Program-made: the position numbers and the translations under genes
Notes under the pieces: generated by a model
Databases searched by the model: none
The model's input: the letters and a program-made list of their open reading frames with translations, nothing else
Told to the model about the DNA's origin: nothing
Source: Dechloromonas denitrificans
GTDB lineage: Bacteria; Pseudomonadota; Gammaproteobacteria; Burkholderiales; Rhodocyclaceae
DNA: 64,000 bases
NCBI RefSeq assembly: GCF_020510685.1
Contig: NZ_CP075185.1
Location: 3,038,001-3,102,000 of the forward strand
Direction of reading: 5' to 3'
Shown here: one piece after another, positions 38,958 through 47,373 of the stretch
Numbering within the stretch: the stretch's first letter is position 1
Layout of the letters: each line of letters starts with the position of its first letter

Positions 38958-39193
38958 CCACCGAGAAGCCGGCCTGCGACTGCCTCAACTGGTGCGGTGA
39001 TGATCCGTGGCTGCGCGATGGCCGTGCCGAGCCGTGCGCCGAGGCAAAAAAGCGCGAAGCCGATCGCCAAGAGATCCTGGCCATCAAGGACAGGGTCAAG
39101 GCACTGGCCGCGTCCGCCCAGGACAAAGGCCTCGTCGTGATCGACGCCGAGCTGATGGCATCGATCCACATCACAATGGACCGTCTGCGGTGA
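38954..39193 (+). CDS. Hypothetical small early protein
   Basis: 79 residues, GTG start (GTGA overlap). Starts TTEKPACDCLNWCGDDPWLR with a short Cys cluster, then a charged helix (EAKKREADRQEILAIKDRV). A similar Cys-x-Cys-x3-Cys start occurs in small phage proteins. No function is assigned. Confidence 0.58.
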   Translation: MTTEKPACDCLNWCGDDPWLRDGRAEPCAEAKKREADRQEILAIKDRVKALAASAQDKGLVVIDAELMASIHITMDRLR

Positions 39194-39432
39194 CCTCATA
39201 CGCATCAGCCAAGGGCCGGCCCGTAGCCCAGGCACCGACCGCGATAACGCCAGCGCCGGCAGCAGACCTGAGCAGCGCCGAAACGGCCCGTATTGCCGAA
39301 AGAAAGGACTTCATCTTGGAGCACATGCCGGATTTCCTGCCGGTCATGCGGATCCTGATGGAGGACGGCTATCTCACCGGCTCGCGCTCCGTCGTGCGTT
39401 GCACGCTGCTTGACGAATCGCCTCATGAGTAG
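39190..39432 (+). CDS. Hypothetical small early protein
   Basis: 80 residues, GTG start (GTGA overlap). The N-terminal 28 residues are Pro/Ala-rich; then AETARIAERKDFILEHMPDF and LPVMRILMEDGYLTGSRSVV. It overlaps the DUF4224 gene by eight bases. No domain is recognised. Confidence 0.55.
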   Translation: MTSYASAKGRPVAQAPTAITPAPAADLSSAETARIAERKDFILEHMPDFLPVMRILMEDGYLTGSRSVVRCTLLDESPHE

Positions 39433-39829
39433 CACAACAGGATTCCTGAAGCCTGCCGAGATCGCCGATCTGACGGATCGCCAGATCCCCAGCAAGCAAA
39501 TCGCCTGGCTCAGAGAAAACCGCTGGAAGTTCGCCGTCTCGGCGGCCGGCCGGCCGAAGGTGTCGCGGGCCTTCTATGATTTCATGCTGGGCACGGCAGA
39601 GACCGAACCAGAATCACAACAAGAACCTGATTTTTCGCGGTGGATCAATAGCAATGGTGGGGCGCAGAAAGACCAATCTGGAAATCGGCATGAGCCGGCT
39701 CTACGTCTACGAGGGAAAGCGGACGACGACGTATTACACGATCGACCGCCACAACAAGTACATCAACCTCGGCCACGATCTACGCGAGGCCAAGAAGCAA
39801 CTGCTCGAGCTGGAAGGCGAAGCGCCTGA
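39425..39829 (+). CDS. DUF4224 protein (excisionase-like) overlapping the integrase
   Basis: 134 residues from ATG 39425. FLKPAEIADLTDRQIPSKQI, AWLRENRWKFAVSAAGRPKV is the DUF4224 signature found directly before phage tyrosine integrases, thought to act in excision or regulation. Family members are about 70 residues; here the frame stays open 58 residues further and overlaps int by 176 bases. That extension (KDQSGNRHEPALRLRGK) is only the other frame of int, so the original stop may have been lost. Confidence 0.72.
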   Translation: MSSTTGFLKPAEIADLTDRQIPSKQIAWLRENRWKFAVSAAGRPKVSRAFYDFMLGTAETEPESQQEPDFSRWINSNGGAQKDQSGNRHEPALRLRGKADDDVLHDRPPQQVHQPRPRSTRGQEATARAGRRSA

Positions 39830-40682
39830 ACCCGGCACGATTGCCGACTATCTCGATGACCTGATGAAATACCGCAAGCGCCTGGTGCGTTCTGGAAAGC
39901 TGTCCAGCCGCACCGTGGATAGCAATGAGGCGGAGGTAATCCACCTCAAGGAAGCCTTCGGCAAGATGACGCCGAAAGCGCTCAAAGCGTCCCATATCTG
40001 GCTCTACATGCACAAATACCGTGGCCTCGAAAGTCCGATCCGCGCCAACCGCGAAATCGCCTTGCTGTCGACCATGTTCAACGGCCTGCTGGGCGCCGAT
40101 ATCGTTGATCGCAACCCGTGCGTCGGCGTCGAGCGAAACGCCGAGATCCCACGCGACCGCCTGGTCACCGATGGCGATCTGAGATCATTCATGAAGTACT
40201 GCTGGAAAAACGGCGACGCCGGAAAACGGATTGCGCTGGCAGCCTACCTTTCCTATCTGACCGGCAAAGCCCAGGGACAGATACTTAAGTTGACGGTCGA
40301 TCACATTCAACGGGATGGCATCGACTTTGCAAAGCGCAAACGGGGCGCCAACACCTTCGTCGAATGGACCAAGCTGCTGCGCCGGACGGTTGATTACGCG
40401 CTGTCCATGCCGGCCGCCAAAGAACCGCGCTTCGTCGTCCATAACCAGGCTGGCGACGGCTATACCGAGTCCGGATTCAAGGCCCTCTGGCATCGCCGCA
40501 TGGGCGAGTGGTGCAAGCTCGGCCACGACCGCTTCACCTTCCACGACCTGCGGGCAAAAACGGTCACCGACATGTCTGACCAAGGCCGCAAAGCCAGCGA
40601 CCTGACCGGCCACCGCCAAGAGTCGACAATTGCCCGCGTTTACGACCGCCGGCGAGTGCGCAAATCGGCTGCCGTACAGTAA
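39654..40682 (+). CDS. int: Tyrosine recombinase / phage integrase, first catalytic Arg replaced
   Basis: 342 residues from ATG 39654 (an upstream ATG at 39576 would add 26 residues). It has an arm-binding N terminus (VGRRKTNLEIGMSRLYVYEG), a core-binding SAM-like part (59-165) and a catalytic domain. Visible catalytic residues are H297 and R300 (FHDLR), H320 (TGHR) and Y330 (ARVYDRR). The first arginine, expected in a TG-x-R motif, is alanine (LTGKAQGQIL, A206). It lies against the tRNA-His 3' end, the expected site of its action. It may be impaired, or be a variant in which K205 or another residue serves. Confidence 0.88.
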   Translation: MVGRRKTNLEIGMSRLYVYEGKRTTTYYTIDRHNKYINLGHDLREAKKQLLELEGEAPEPGTIADYLDDLMKYRKRLVRSGKLSSRTVDSNEAEVIHLKEAFGKMTPKALKASHIWLYMHKYRGLESPIRANREIALLSTMFNGLLGADIVDRNPCVGVERNAEIPRDRLVTDGDLRSFMKYCWKNGDAGKRIALAAYLSYLTGKAQGQILKLTVDHIQRDGIDFAKRKRGANTFVEWTKLLRRTVDYALSMPAAKEPRFVVHNQAGDGYTESGFKALWHRRMGEWCKLGHDRFTFHDLRAKTVTDMSDQGRKASDLTGHRQESTIARVYDRRRVRKSAAVQ

Positions 40683-40756
40683 CCATCTTAGGAAAAACGG
40701 CCTTTCATCTTTGGAAGTTTCCGGAACGGGCCATCCGGCGCGACGACCAAAAACAG

Positions 40757-40790
40757 AAAAGCCCCGCCAGTCATAGACCGTGGGGCTTTA
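40757..40790 (-). terminator. Bidirectional hairpin terminator between int and tRNA-His
   Basis: AAAAGCCCC (40757-40765) pairs with GGGGCTTT (40782-40789). T-rich sequence follows in both directions (leftward TTTTCTGTTTTTGG). It ends tRNA-His transcription and could also end the int transcript. Whether it is phage or host DNA depends on the exact attR point. Confidence 0.72.
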
Positions 40791-40795
40791 AATTC

Positions 40796-40872
40796 TGGGG
40801 CGACTGATGGGGCTCGAACCCACGACAACCGGAATCACAATCCGGGACTCTACCAACTGAGCTACAGCCGCC
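40796..40872 (-). tRNA. tRNA-His (GTG anticodon), likely attachment gene
   Basis: 77 nt including the extra G at -1 and an encoded CCA. Acceptor GCGGCTG pairs with CAGTCGC with one G-U pair; the anticodon loop TTGTGAT reads GTG; T arm GTTCGAG. The integrase gene stops 113 bases from its 3' end, which is the classic layout for integration in a tRNA gene. The tRNA itself looks intact. Confidence 0.95.
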
Positions 40873-40889
40873 GCTGTAAGAAGGCGCGC

Positions 40890-40918
40890 ATTGTACGAAC
40901 TTCCGTTGCTTGTGTCTA
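40890..40918 (-). promoter_or_regulatory. tRNA-His promoter
   Basis: Read leftward: TAGACA (complement of 40913-40918), 17 bases, TACAAT (complement of 40890-40895), 17 bases upstream of the mature 5' end. Both boxes match 5 of 6 consensus bases. Confidence 0.75.
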
Positions 40919-41023
40919 GCGATTCCAAAAATCTTCCGTACTGCAAGCCACTAATCCGCATTTGATCGGCCGTGATAGAATCGTCCGCTTTATTTTTCGG
41001 CTCTGTAGGCACAAGGAATTCTC

Positions 41024-42328
41024 ATGGAAGCAACCACTGCACAAGCTAACGAACTCGAACGTCGCGTCGATCTCTCCATCGCCATTGCCGATGTCGAGAA
41101 GGAAATGGAACAGCGCCTGAAGCGCATGGGCAAGAACATGAAAATCCCCGGCTTCCGCCCGGGCAAGGTTCCGTTCAGCATCGTCAAGCAGCAACATGGT
41201 GATCACGCCCGCCACGAAGTGCTGTCGGAAGAACTTGATCGCGTTTTCGGCGAAACCGTCACTACGCAGAAAATGCGCGTCGCCGGCTACCCGCGGATCG
41301 AGCCGAAGACCAGCGAAAGCACCACCCACCTTGAGTTCTCGGCGATTTTCGAGGTCTACCCCGAATTCACCCCCGGCGACCTGTCGTCCGCCGAAGTCGA
41401 GCGTCCAGTCCTCGAAGTCAGCGCCGCTGAAATCGACAAGACCCTCGACATCCTGCGCCAGCAGCGTGTCACCTACGAAGACACCGACCGTACCGCCGCC
41501 AAGGAAGATCGCGTCGTAATCGACTTCCTCGGCAAGAAGGATGGCGTGCCTTTCCAAGGCGGCCAGGCCAACGATTACCCCTTCGTGCTCGGCCAGGGTC
41601 AGATGCTGCCCGACTTCGAGAACGCCGTTGAAGGCGCCAAGGTTGGCGAATCCAAGACTTTCGACCTGAATTTCCCAGCCGACTACCACGCCAAGGATCT
41701 GGCCGGCCAAACCGTCCAGTTCGATGTCACCGTCAAACAGGTGCAAGCACCGAAGCTGCCGGAAATCGATGCCGAGTTCGCGATCAGCATGGGCGTTGCC
41801 GACGGCGATGTCGCCAAGATGCGCGCCGAGATCGAAGCCAACCTGAAGCGCGAAGTGAAGCGCCGCATCGAAGGCAAGCTGAAGGACCAGGTCATGGAAG
41901 CGCTGCTCAAGGCCAACCCGATCACCGTGCCGACCGCCCTTGTCGACATGGAAATCCAGCGTCTGATGCAAGCCGCCCGCCAGGATATGGAACAGCGTGG
42001 CATGAAGGTCAAGGACATGCCGATCCAGCCGGAATGGTTCGCCGACCAGGCGAAGCGTCGCGTAACCCTTGGTCTGATTCTTGCTGAAGTAGTCAAAACG
42101 GAAAAGCTCCAAGCAACACCGGAACAGGTTCGTGCAATGGTCGAGGAAACCGCCCAAAGCTACGAACAGCCGGAAGAGGTTATCCGCTGGTACTACGCCC
42201 AACCGCAACGCCTGCAGGAAGTTGAAGGGGTGGCGATTGAAAACAACGTGGTCGAGTGGGTACTGGGCAAAGCAAAAGTGACCGAAAAGGCTGCAGTTTT
42301 TGATGAATTGATGGGCCAAAAGCAGTAA
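41024..42328 (+). CDS. tig: Trigger factor
   Basis: 434 residues (E. coli 432). The N-terminal ribosome-binding domain holds [17 protein letters not shown] (signature FRPGKVP). The FKBP-like PPIase domain is at about 150-245 ([36 protein letters not shown]). The C-terminal arm domain ends at FDELMGQKQ. It binds nascent chains at the ribosome exit. A TAGAAT box with TG extension lies at 40976-40981. It starts the tig-clpP-clpX-lon-hupB order common to betaproteobacteria. Confidence 0.97.
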   Translation: MEATTAQANELERRVDLSIAIADVEKEMEQRLKRMGKNMKIPGFRPGKVPFSIVKQQHGDHARHEVLSEELDRVFGETVTTQKMRVAGYPRIEPKTSESTTHLEFSAIFEVYPEFTPGDLSSAEVERPVLEVSAAEIDKTLDILRQQRVTYEDTDRTAAKEDRVVIDFLGKKDGVPFQGGQANDYPFVLGQGQMLPDFENAVEGAKVGESKTFDLNFPADYHAKDLAGQTVQFDVTVKQVQAPKLPEIDAEFAISMGVADGDVAKMRAEIEANLKREVKRRIEGKLKDQVMEALLKANPITVPTALVDMEIQRLMQAARQDMEQRGMKVKDMPIQPEWFADQAKRRVTLGLILAEVVKTEKLQATPEQVRAMVEETAQSYEQPEEVIRWYYAQPQRLQEVEGVAIENNVVEWVLGKAKVTEKAAVFDELMGQKQ

Positions 42329-42398
42329 TCTGGACCTTGTCGCGAAAACGACAAACGTCTCGAATGTAACCAAACTCGGCAACACAAGAAGGGCTGAC

Positions 42399-43028
42399 AT
42401 GAATATCGACAACGCAAATAACTGGGATCCGCAGGCCTTGGGCCTGGTCCCCATGGTGGTTGAACAGAGCGGACGCGGTGAGCGCGCGTACGACATCTAT
42501 TCGCGCCTGCTGAAGGAACGCGTGATCTTTCTTGTCGGCCCGGTCAACGACGCCAGCGCCAACCTGGTCGTCGCCCAATTACTGTTCCTTGAAGCGGAAA
42601 ATCCGGACAAGGACATTTATTTCTACATCAACTCACCGGGCGGCTCGGTAACGGCTGGCATGTCGGTCTACGACACCATGCAGTTCATCAAGCCGGACGT
42701 GTCCACGCTGTGCATCGGCCAGGCTGCCTCGATGGGCGCCTTCCTGCTCAACGCCGGCGCCAAGGGCAAGCGCTTTGCGCTGCCCAACTCTCGCGTGATG
42801 ATTCACCAGCCACTGGGCGGCTTCCAGGGCCAAGCCTCGGATATCGCCATCCATGCCAAGGAAATCCTGTCGATTCGCGATCGTTTGAACCGGCTGATGG
42901 CCGAACACAGCGGCCAGCCGCTCGAACGCATCGAAAAGGATACCGATCGCGACAACTTCCTGTCTGCCGAAGAAGCTGCAGAATACGGACTGATCGACAA
43001 GGTACTAACCCGCCGCGACGCGGCTTGA
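42399..43028 (+). CDS. clpP: ATP-dependent Clp protease proteolytic subunit
   Basis: 209 residues. Catalytic Ser111 ([11 protein letters not shown]) and His136 ([10 protein letters not shown]) are present, with the Asp in [13 protein letters not shown] nearby. It forms the tetradecameric chamber fed by ClpX. Between tig and clpP a small hairpin (TTGTCG/CGACAA, 42338-42355) is present. AAGGG precedes the ATG. The short N-terminal extension ([14 protein letters not shown]) is a propeptide-like region. Confidence 0.97.
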   Translation: MNIDNANNWDPQALGLVPMVVEQSGRGERAYDIYSRLLKERVIFLVGPVNDASANLVVAQLLFLEAENPDKDIYFYINSPGGSVTAGMSVYDTMQFIKPDVSTLCIGQAASMGAFLLNAGAKGKRFALPNSRVMIHQPLGGFQGQASDIAIHAKEILSIRDRLNRLMAEHSGQPLERIEKDTDRDNFLSAEEAAEYGLIDKVLTRRDAA

Positions 43029-43042
43029 CCGGAGACCTACAG

Positions 43043-44305
43043 ATGACTAAAGGCGGCCAGGAAAAACTGCTCTACTGCTCCTTCTGCGGCAAAAGCCAGC
43101 ATGAAGTGAAAAAGCTTATCGCCGGTCCGTCGGTGTTTATCTGTGACGAGTGCATCGCGCTCTGCAATGACATCATCCGCGACGAGTTGCCGGAAGAAGC
43201 CGCCAAGGCAGGCCGTTCCGACCTGCCGACGCCGCGCGAGATCAGCTCGATTCTCGACCAATACGTGATCGGCCAGGAAGTCGCCAAGCGCATCCTCGCC
43301 GTCGCCGTATACAACCATTACAAGCGCCTGCGCCACACCGCCAAGAACACCGGCGAAGTGGAACTGGCGAAGAGCAATATCCTGCTGATCGGCCCGACCG
43401 GTTCCGGCAAGACCCTGCTCGCCCAGACGCTGGCCCGCATGCTCAACGTTCCCTTCGTGATGGCCGACGCCACCACGCTGACCGAAGCCGGTTATGTCGG
43501 CGAGGACGTCGAGAACATCATCCAGAAGCTACTGCAGAAGTGCGACTACGACATCGAGAAGGCCCAGCAGGGCATCGTCTACATTGACGAAATCGACAAG
43601 ATTTCGCGCAAGTCCGACAACCCGTCGATCACCCGCGACGTGTCCGGGGAAGGCGTGCAGCAGGCCCTGCTCAAACTGATCGAAGGCACCGTCGCCTCGA
43701 TTCCGCCACAGGGCGGTCGCAAGCATCCGAACCAGGATTTCGTCCAGGTCGACACCACCAACATCCTGTTCATTTGCGGTGGCGCCTTCGCCGGGCTGGA
43801 AAAGGTCATTCAGAAACGTTCCGAAAAGGGCGGCATCGGCTTCGGCGCCGAGGTCAAGAGCAAGGATGACGGCCGAGCGGTTGGCAAGATCCTGCTCGAA
43901 ACCGAGCCGGAAGATCTCATCAAGTTCGGCCTGATTCCCGAACTGATCGGCCGCCTGCCGGTCGTCGCCACGCTGCAGGAGCTGGAAGAGGATGCCTTGG
44001 TGCAGATCCTGACCGAGCCGAAGAATGCGCTGGTCAAGCAGTACCAGAAGCTGTTCAACATGGAAGATGTCGAGCTGGAAATCCGTCCGAGCGCTCTTTC
44101 GGCGATCGCCAAGAAGGCGCTCGCCCGGAAAACCGGCGCCCGCGGCCTGCGTTCGATCATGGAACACGCATTGCTGGACACGATGTACGAACTTCCCGGC
44201 ATGGAGAATGTCGAAAAGGTCGTCATCGATGAAAACATGATCAACGGCGACACCCCGCCCCTGCTCATTTACGCCGATCAGCCAAAGGTTTCCGGCTCCA
44301 ACTGA
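43043..44305 (+). CDS. clpX: Clp protease ATP-binding subunit ClpX
   Basis: 420 residues from ATG 43043. The N-terminal zinc-binding domain has CSFC and CDECIALC (about 12-40). The AAA+ core has Walker A GPTGSGKT, Walker [11 protein letters not shown], the [11 protein letters not shown] loop and sensor [11 protein letters not shown]. It unfolds substrates for ClpP. It follows clpP by 14 bases with GGAGA as ribosome site. Confidence 0.97.
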   Translation: MTKGGQEKLLYCSFCGKSQHEVKKLIAGPSVFICDECIALCNDIIRDELPEEAAKAGRSDLPTPREISSILDQYVIGQEVAKRILAVAVYNHYKRLRHTAKNTGEVELAKSNILLIGPTGSGKTLLAQTLARMLNVPFVMADATTLTEAGYVGEDVENIIQKLLQKCDYDIEKAQQGIVYIDEIDKISRKSDNPSITRDVSGEGVQQALLKLIEGTVASIPPQGGRKHPNQDFVQVDTTNILFICGGAFAGLEKVIQKRSEKGGIGFGAEVKSKDDGRAVGKILLETEPEDLIKFGLIPELIGRLPVVATLQELEEDALVQILTEPKNALVKQYQKLFNMEDVELEIRPSALSAIAKKALARKTGARGLRSIMEHALLDTMYELPGMENVEKVVIDENMINGDTPPLLIYADQPKVSGSN

Positions 44306-44312
44306 GCCGGGA

Positions 44313-44340
44313 CTTGAATTGCGGTTCCCCGCCCCCACGT
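44313..44340 (+). promoter_or_regulatory. Sigma-32 (heat-shock) type promoter for lon
   Basis: CTTGAA (44313-44318), 14 bases, CCCCACGT (44333-44340), against the sigma-32 consensus CTTGAAA and CCCCATnT. It lies 33 bases before the lon ATG. Confidence 0.75.
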
Positions 44341-44372
44341 AGGGGGCACATACCTATTTCAAAGGCATCGTA

Positions 44373-46787
44373 ATGTCGAACCCCAACACGCTCCCGGAAA
44401 CCGTCGAACTGCCGCTGCTGCCGCTGCGCGATGTCGTCGTTTTTCCCCATATGGTCATCCCGCTGTTCGTCGGCCGTCCGAAATCCATCAAGGCGCTCGA
44501 AATGGCCATGGAAGCCGGCAAGAACATCCTGTTGGTCGCCCAGAAGTCGGCGGCCAAGGATGAGCCGGAGCCGGAAGACCTTTATCGCATCGGCTGCATG
44601 GCCAATATCCTGCAGATGCTCAAGCTGCCCGACGGTACCGTCAAGGTGCTGGTCGAAGGCACGCAACGCGCCCGCATCGAGGCCATCGAGGTGCAATCCT
44701 CGGTCTTCATGGCGACCGCCGTGCCGCTACCGCAACCCGGTGTCGAAGACCACGAAATCGAGGCCATGCGCCGTGCCGTGGTCGCCCAGTTCGACCAGTT
44801 CGTCAAACTGAACAAAAAGATCCCACCGGAAGTACTCTCCTCCATCGCTGGTATCGAGGATGCCGGCCGCCTGGCCGACACCATCGCCGCCCATCTGCCG
44901 CTCAAGCTCGAGCAGAAGCAGGAAGTTCTGGAGATGGAAAGTATCCGCGACCGCATCGATCGCCTGCTCTCCCAGCTCGAATCGGAAATCGACATCCTGC
45001 AGGTCGAAAAGCGCATCCGCGGCCGCGTCAAGCGCCAGATGGAAAAGAGTCAGCGCGAGTACTATCTGAACGAACAGGTCAAGGCCATCCAGAAAGAACT
45101 CGGCGAAGGCGAAGAAGGTGCCGACCTCGACGAACTGGACAAGAAGATCAAGGCCGCCGGCATGAGCAAGGAAGGCTTGGCCAAGGCTCAGGGCGAATTG
45201 AAGAAGCTGCGCCTGATGTCGCCGATGTCGGCCGAGGCTACCGTCGTCCGCAATTTCATCGAAACGCTGATCGGCCTGCCGTGGCGCAAGAAGACCCGCA
45301 TCAGCAAGGATCTGCGCGAAGCTGAAAAAGTTCTGGATCAGGACCATTACGGCCTCGACAAGGTCAAGGAGCGCATCGTCGAGTATCTCGCCGTGCAACA
45401 GCGCGTCGACAAGGTCAAGGCCCCGATCCTGTGTTTGGTCGGCCCTCCGGGCGTCGGCAAGACCTCGCTCGGCCAGTCGATCGCCAAGGCGACCAACCGC
45501 AAGTTTGTCCGCATGGCGCTTGGTGGCGTCCGCGACGAAGCGGAAATTCGCGGCCACCGGCGCACCTACATCGGCTCGATGCCGGGCAAGATCCTGCAAA
45601 GCCTGACTAAGGTCGGCGTACGCAATCCCCTCTTCCTGCTCGACGAAGTGGACAAGCTCGGCCAGGATTTCCGTGGCGATCCTTCTTCCGCTCTGCTCGA
45701 AGTACTCGACCCGGAACAGAACCACACCTTCCAGGACCATTACGTCGAGGTCGATTTCGATCTCTCCGACGTGATGTTCGTCGCTACCGCCAATACGCTG
45801 AACATTCCGGCCGCGCTGCTTGACCGGATGGAAGTGATCCGCCTGTCCGGTTACACGGAAGACGAAAAGGTCAATATCGCCATGCGTTATCTGCTGCCCA
45901 AGCAGATCAAAAACAATGGCCTCAAAAAGACCGAAATTGCGGTGGCCGACAGTGCCATTCGCGACATCGTCCGCTATTACACCCGGGAAGCCGGGGTACG
46001 GGCGCTCGAACGGGAAATCTCGAAGATTTGCCGCAAGGTTGTCAAAACCCTGGTCCTGAAGAAGCGCGACGCGAAAATTCTGGTCAATGCCAAGAATCTC
46101 GACAAATTCCTTGGTGTGCAGCGCTATAGCTACGGCATGGCCGAAAAGGAAAATCAGGTCGGTCAGGTTACCGGTCTGGCTTGGACGGAGGTTGGCGGCG
46201 AATTGCTGACCATCGAATGTGCCATCATGCCGGGCAAGGGCAACATCATCCGCACCGGCTCGCTGGGCGATGTCATGAAGGAATCGGTCGAAGCGGCCCG
46301 CTCCGTTGTGCGTGCCCGCGCCCATCGCCTTGGCATCAAGGATGAGGCTTTCGAGAAGACAGACATCCACATCCACGTCCCGGAAGGTGCCACCCCGAAG
46401 GACGGCCCCTCCGCCGGCGGTGCCATGACGACCGCATTAGTCTCGTCCTACACCGGCATTCCGGTTCGCTGCGACGTCTGCATGACCGGCGAGATCACCC
46501 TGCGCGGCGAAGTACTGCCGATCGGCGGTCTCAAGGAAAAGCTGCTGGCAGCGGTACGCGGCGGCTTGAAAACGGCGCTGATTCCGGAAGAGAACGTCAA
46601 GGACCTCGCCGAGATCCCGGACAACATCAAGAACAAGATCGAAATCGTGCCGGTCAAGTGGATCGACCAGGTTCTGGAGCGAGCCTTGGAACGCCTGCCA
46701 GAGGCGCTTCCGGAGGTAACAGCCGATAAATCCGCGGTTGTTGGCGCGACCGAACCGGCTGCGGCACCGGTGACGCTTACTCATTGA
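44373..46787 (+). CDS. lon: ATP-dependent Lon protease
   Basis: 804 residues (E. coli 784). N-terminal LON domain (LPLLPLRDVVVFPHMVIPLF), Walker A GPPGVGKTS, Walker B FLLDEVDKLG, catalytic Ser in KDGPSAGGAMTTAL and Lys in GGLKTALIPEENVKD. It degrades damaged and regulatory proteins. The last 20 residues are Ala/Pro-rich and beyond the conserved fold. A heat-shock promoter lies in the clpX-lon gap. Confidence 0.97.
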   Translation: MSNPNTLPETVELPLLPLRDVVVFPHMVIPLFVGRPKSIKALEMAMEAGKNILLVAQKSAAKDEPEPEDLYRIGCMANILQMLKLPDGTVKVLVEGTQRARIEAIEVQSSVFMATAVPLPQPGVEDHEIEAMRRAVVAQFDQFVKLNKKIPPEVLSSIAGIEDAGRLADTIAAHLPLKLEQKQEVLEMESIRDRIDRLLSQLESEIDILQVEKRIRGRVKRQMEKSQREYYLNEQVKAIQKELGEGEEGADLDELDKKIKAAGMSKEGLAKAQGELKKLRLMSPMSAEATVVRNFIETLIGLPWRKKTRISKDLREAEKVLDQDHYGLDKVKERIVEYLAVQQRVDKVKAPILCLVGPPGVGKTSLGQSIAKATNRKFVRMALGGVRDEAEIRGHRRTYIGSMPGKILQSLTKVGVRNPLFLLDEVDKLGQDFRGDPSSALLEVLDPEQNHTFQDHYVEVDFDLSDVMFVATANTLNIPAALLDRMEVIRLSGYTEDEKVNIAMRYLLPKQIKNNGLKKTEIAVADSAIRDIVRYYTREAGVRALEREISKICRKVVKTLVLKKRDAKILVNAKNLDKFLGVQRYSYGMAEKENQVGQVTGLAWTEVGGELLTIECAIMPGKGNIIRTGSLGDVMKESVEAARSVVRARAHRLGIKDEAFEKTDIHIHVPEGATPKDGPSAGGAMTTALVSSYTGIPVRCDVCMTGEITLRGEVLPIGGLKEKLLAAVRGGLKTALIPEENVKDLAEIPDNIKNKIEIVPVKWIDQVLERALERLPEALPEVTADKSAVVGATEPAAAPVTLTH

Positions 46788-46794
46788 TTTACAA

Positions 46795-46832
46795 GGAAAG
46801 GATGCCGACGTATTAACGTCGCCGTCCTTTCC
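46795..46832 (+). terminator. Hairpin after lon
   Basis: GGAAAGGA (46795-46802) pairs with TCCTTTCC (46825-46832), and inside it CGACGT pairs with ACGTCG. No U-tract follows, so it may be a weak or Rho-assisted end. Confidence 0.5.
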
Positions 46833-46868
46833 GGCACCGCCGACCCCGGGTATTTGGCGAAAATCCGC

Positions 46869-46898
46869 TTGACACAAGGATTTCGGGAGCGATATAAA
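46869..46898 (+). promoter_or_regulatory. hupB promoter
   Basis: TTGACA (46869-46874), 18 bases, TATAAA (46893-46898), 53 bases before the hupB ATG. Confidence 0.78.
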
Positions 46899-46950
46899 TC
46901 CGTCCTTACAAAAATTTCGCTTCACCATTCCATCCTATTAGGGGACCAAT

Positions 46951-47223
46951 ATGAACAAGACCGACCTGATCGACCATATCGCCACTTCCGCCGAAATTTC
47001 CAAGGCGGCCGCCGGTCGCGCACTTGATGCCACCGTTGCTGCCGTCACGGAAGCCCTGAAGAATGGCGACACCGTCAGCCTGATCGGTTTCGGCACTTTC
47101 TACGTTGGCGAGCGTGCAGCCCGCACCGGTCGCAATCCGCGCACCGGCAAAACGCTGGAAATCAAGGCCGCCAAATCACCGAAATTCCGTCCGGGCAAGG
47201 GTCTGAAAGACGCGCTGAACTAA
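46951..47223 (+). CDS. hupB: DNA-binding protein HU-beta
   Basis: 90 residues, the standard HU length. [40 protein letters not shown] and the arm motif [16 protein letters not shown] are present. It bends and compacts DNA. It has its own sigma-70 promoter and is followed by tRNA-Val after nine bases. Confidence 0.97.
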   Translation: MNKTDLIDHIATSAEISKAAAGRALDATVAAVTEALKNGDTVSLIGFGTFYVGERAARTGRNPRTGKTLEIKAAKSPKFRPGKGLKDALN

Positions 47224-47231
47224 GCGCGTCC

Positions 47232-47307
47232 GGGTGCTTAGCTCAGTTGGTAGAGCGCTAGCCTTACACGCTGGATGTCGGGGGTTCGAGCCCCTCAGCA
47301 CCCACCA
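47232..47307 (+). tRNA. tRNA-Val (TAC anticodon)
   Basis: 76 nt with encoded CCA. Acceptor GGGTGCT pairs with AGCACCC; anticodon loop CTTACAC reads TAC; T loop GTTCGAG. It lies directly after hupB, as in many betaproteobacteria. Confidence 0.96.
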
Positions 47308-47325
47308 GAACTCCTGAAAAGGACA

Positions 47326-47356
47326 CACAAACCCCGCTCTCGTAGCGGGGTTTGTG
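47326..47356 (+). terminator. Hairpin terminator after tRNA-Val
   Basis: CACAAACCCCGCT (47326-47338) pairs perfectly over 13 bases with AGCGGGGTTTGTG (47344-47356). The TTTGTG end of the stem offers only a short U-run. Confidence 0.68.
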
Positions 47357-47373
47357 CTGAAAGAGAGTGGCCA

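Larger units (their letters stand above)
1..40795. mobile_element. P2-like prophage integrated at tRNA-His (left end outside window)
   Basis: The region carries an almost complete P2-type structural set (Q, P, O, N, M, L, X, R, S, V, W, J, I, H, G, FI, FII, E, T, U, D) with lysis genes, switch, replication genes and a tyrosine integrase. The integrase lies against the 3' end of a tRNA-His gene, so the right attachment site should be near 40,690-40,806. No copy of the tRNA 3' end is visible near position 1, so attL must lie further left. Unlike P2, int sits at the far end of the early operon, the att site would lie between int and the Q side, and replication genes are not of the rolling-circle type. 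It is therefore a mosaic with a P2-like late region and a different early region. Confidence 0.95.

Noticed and set aside
44727..46376. 549-residue open frame on the minus strand
   Set aside because: Complete overlap with lon, whose motifs are unambiguous.
47326..47356. Hairpin as a CRISPR-like or attachment repeat next to tRNA-Val
   Set aside because: It is a simple perfect stem at a transcript end with no integrase nearby.
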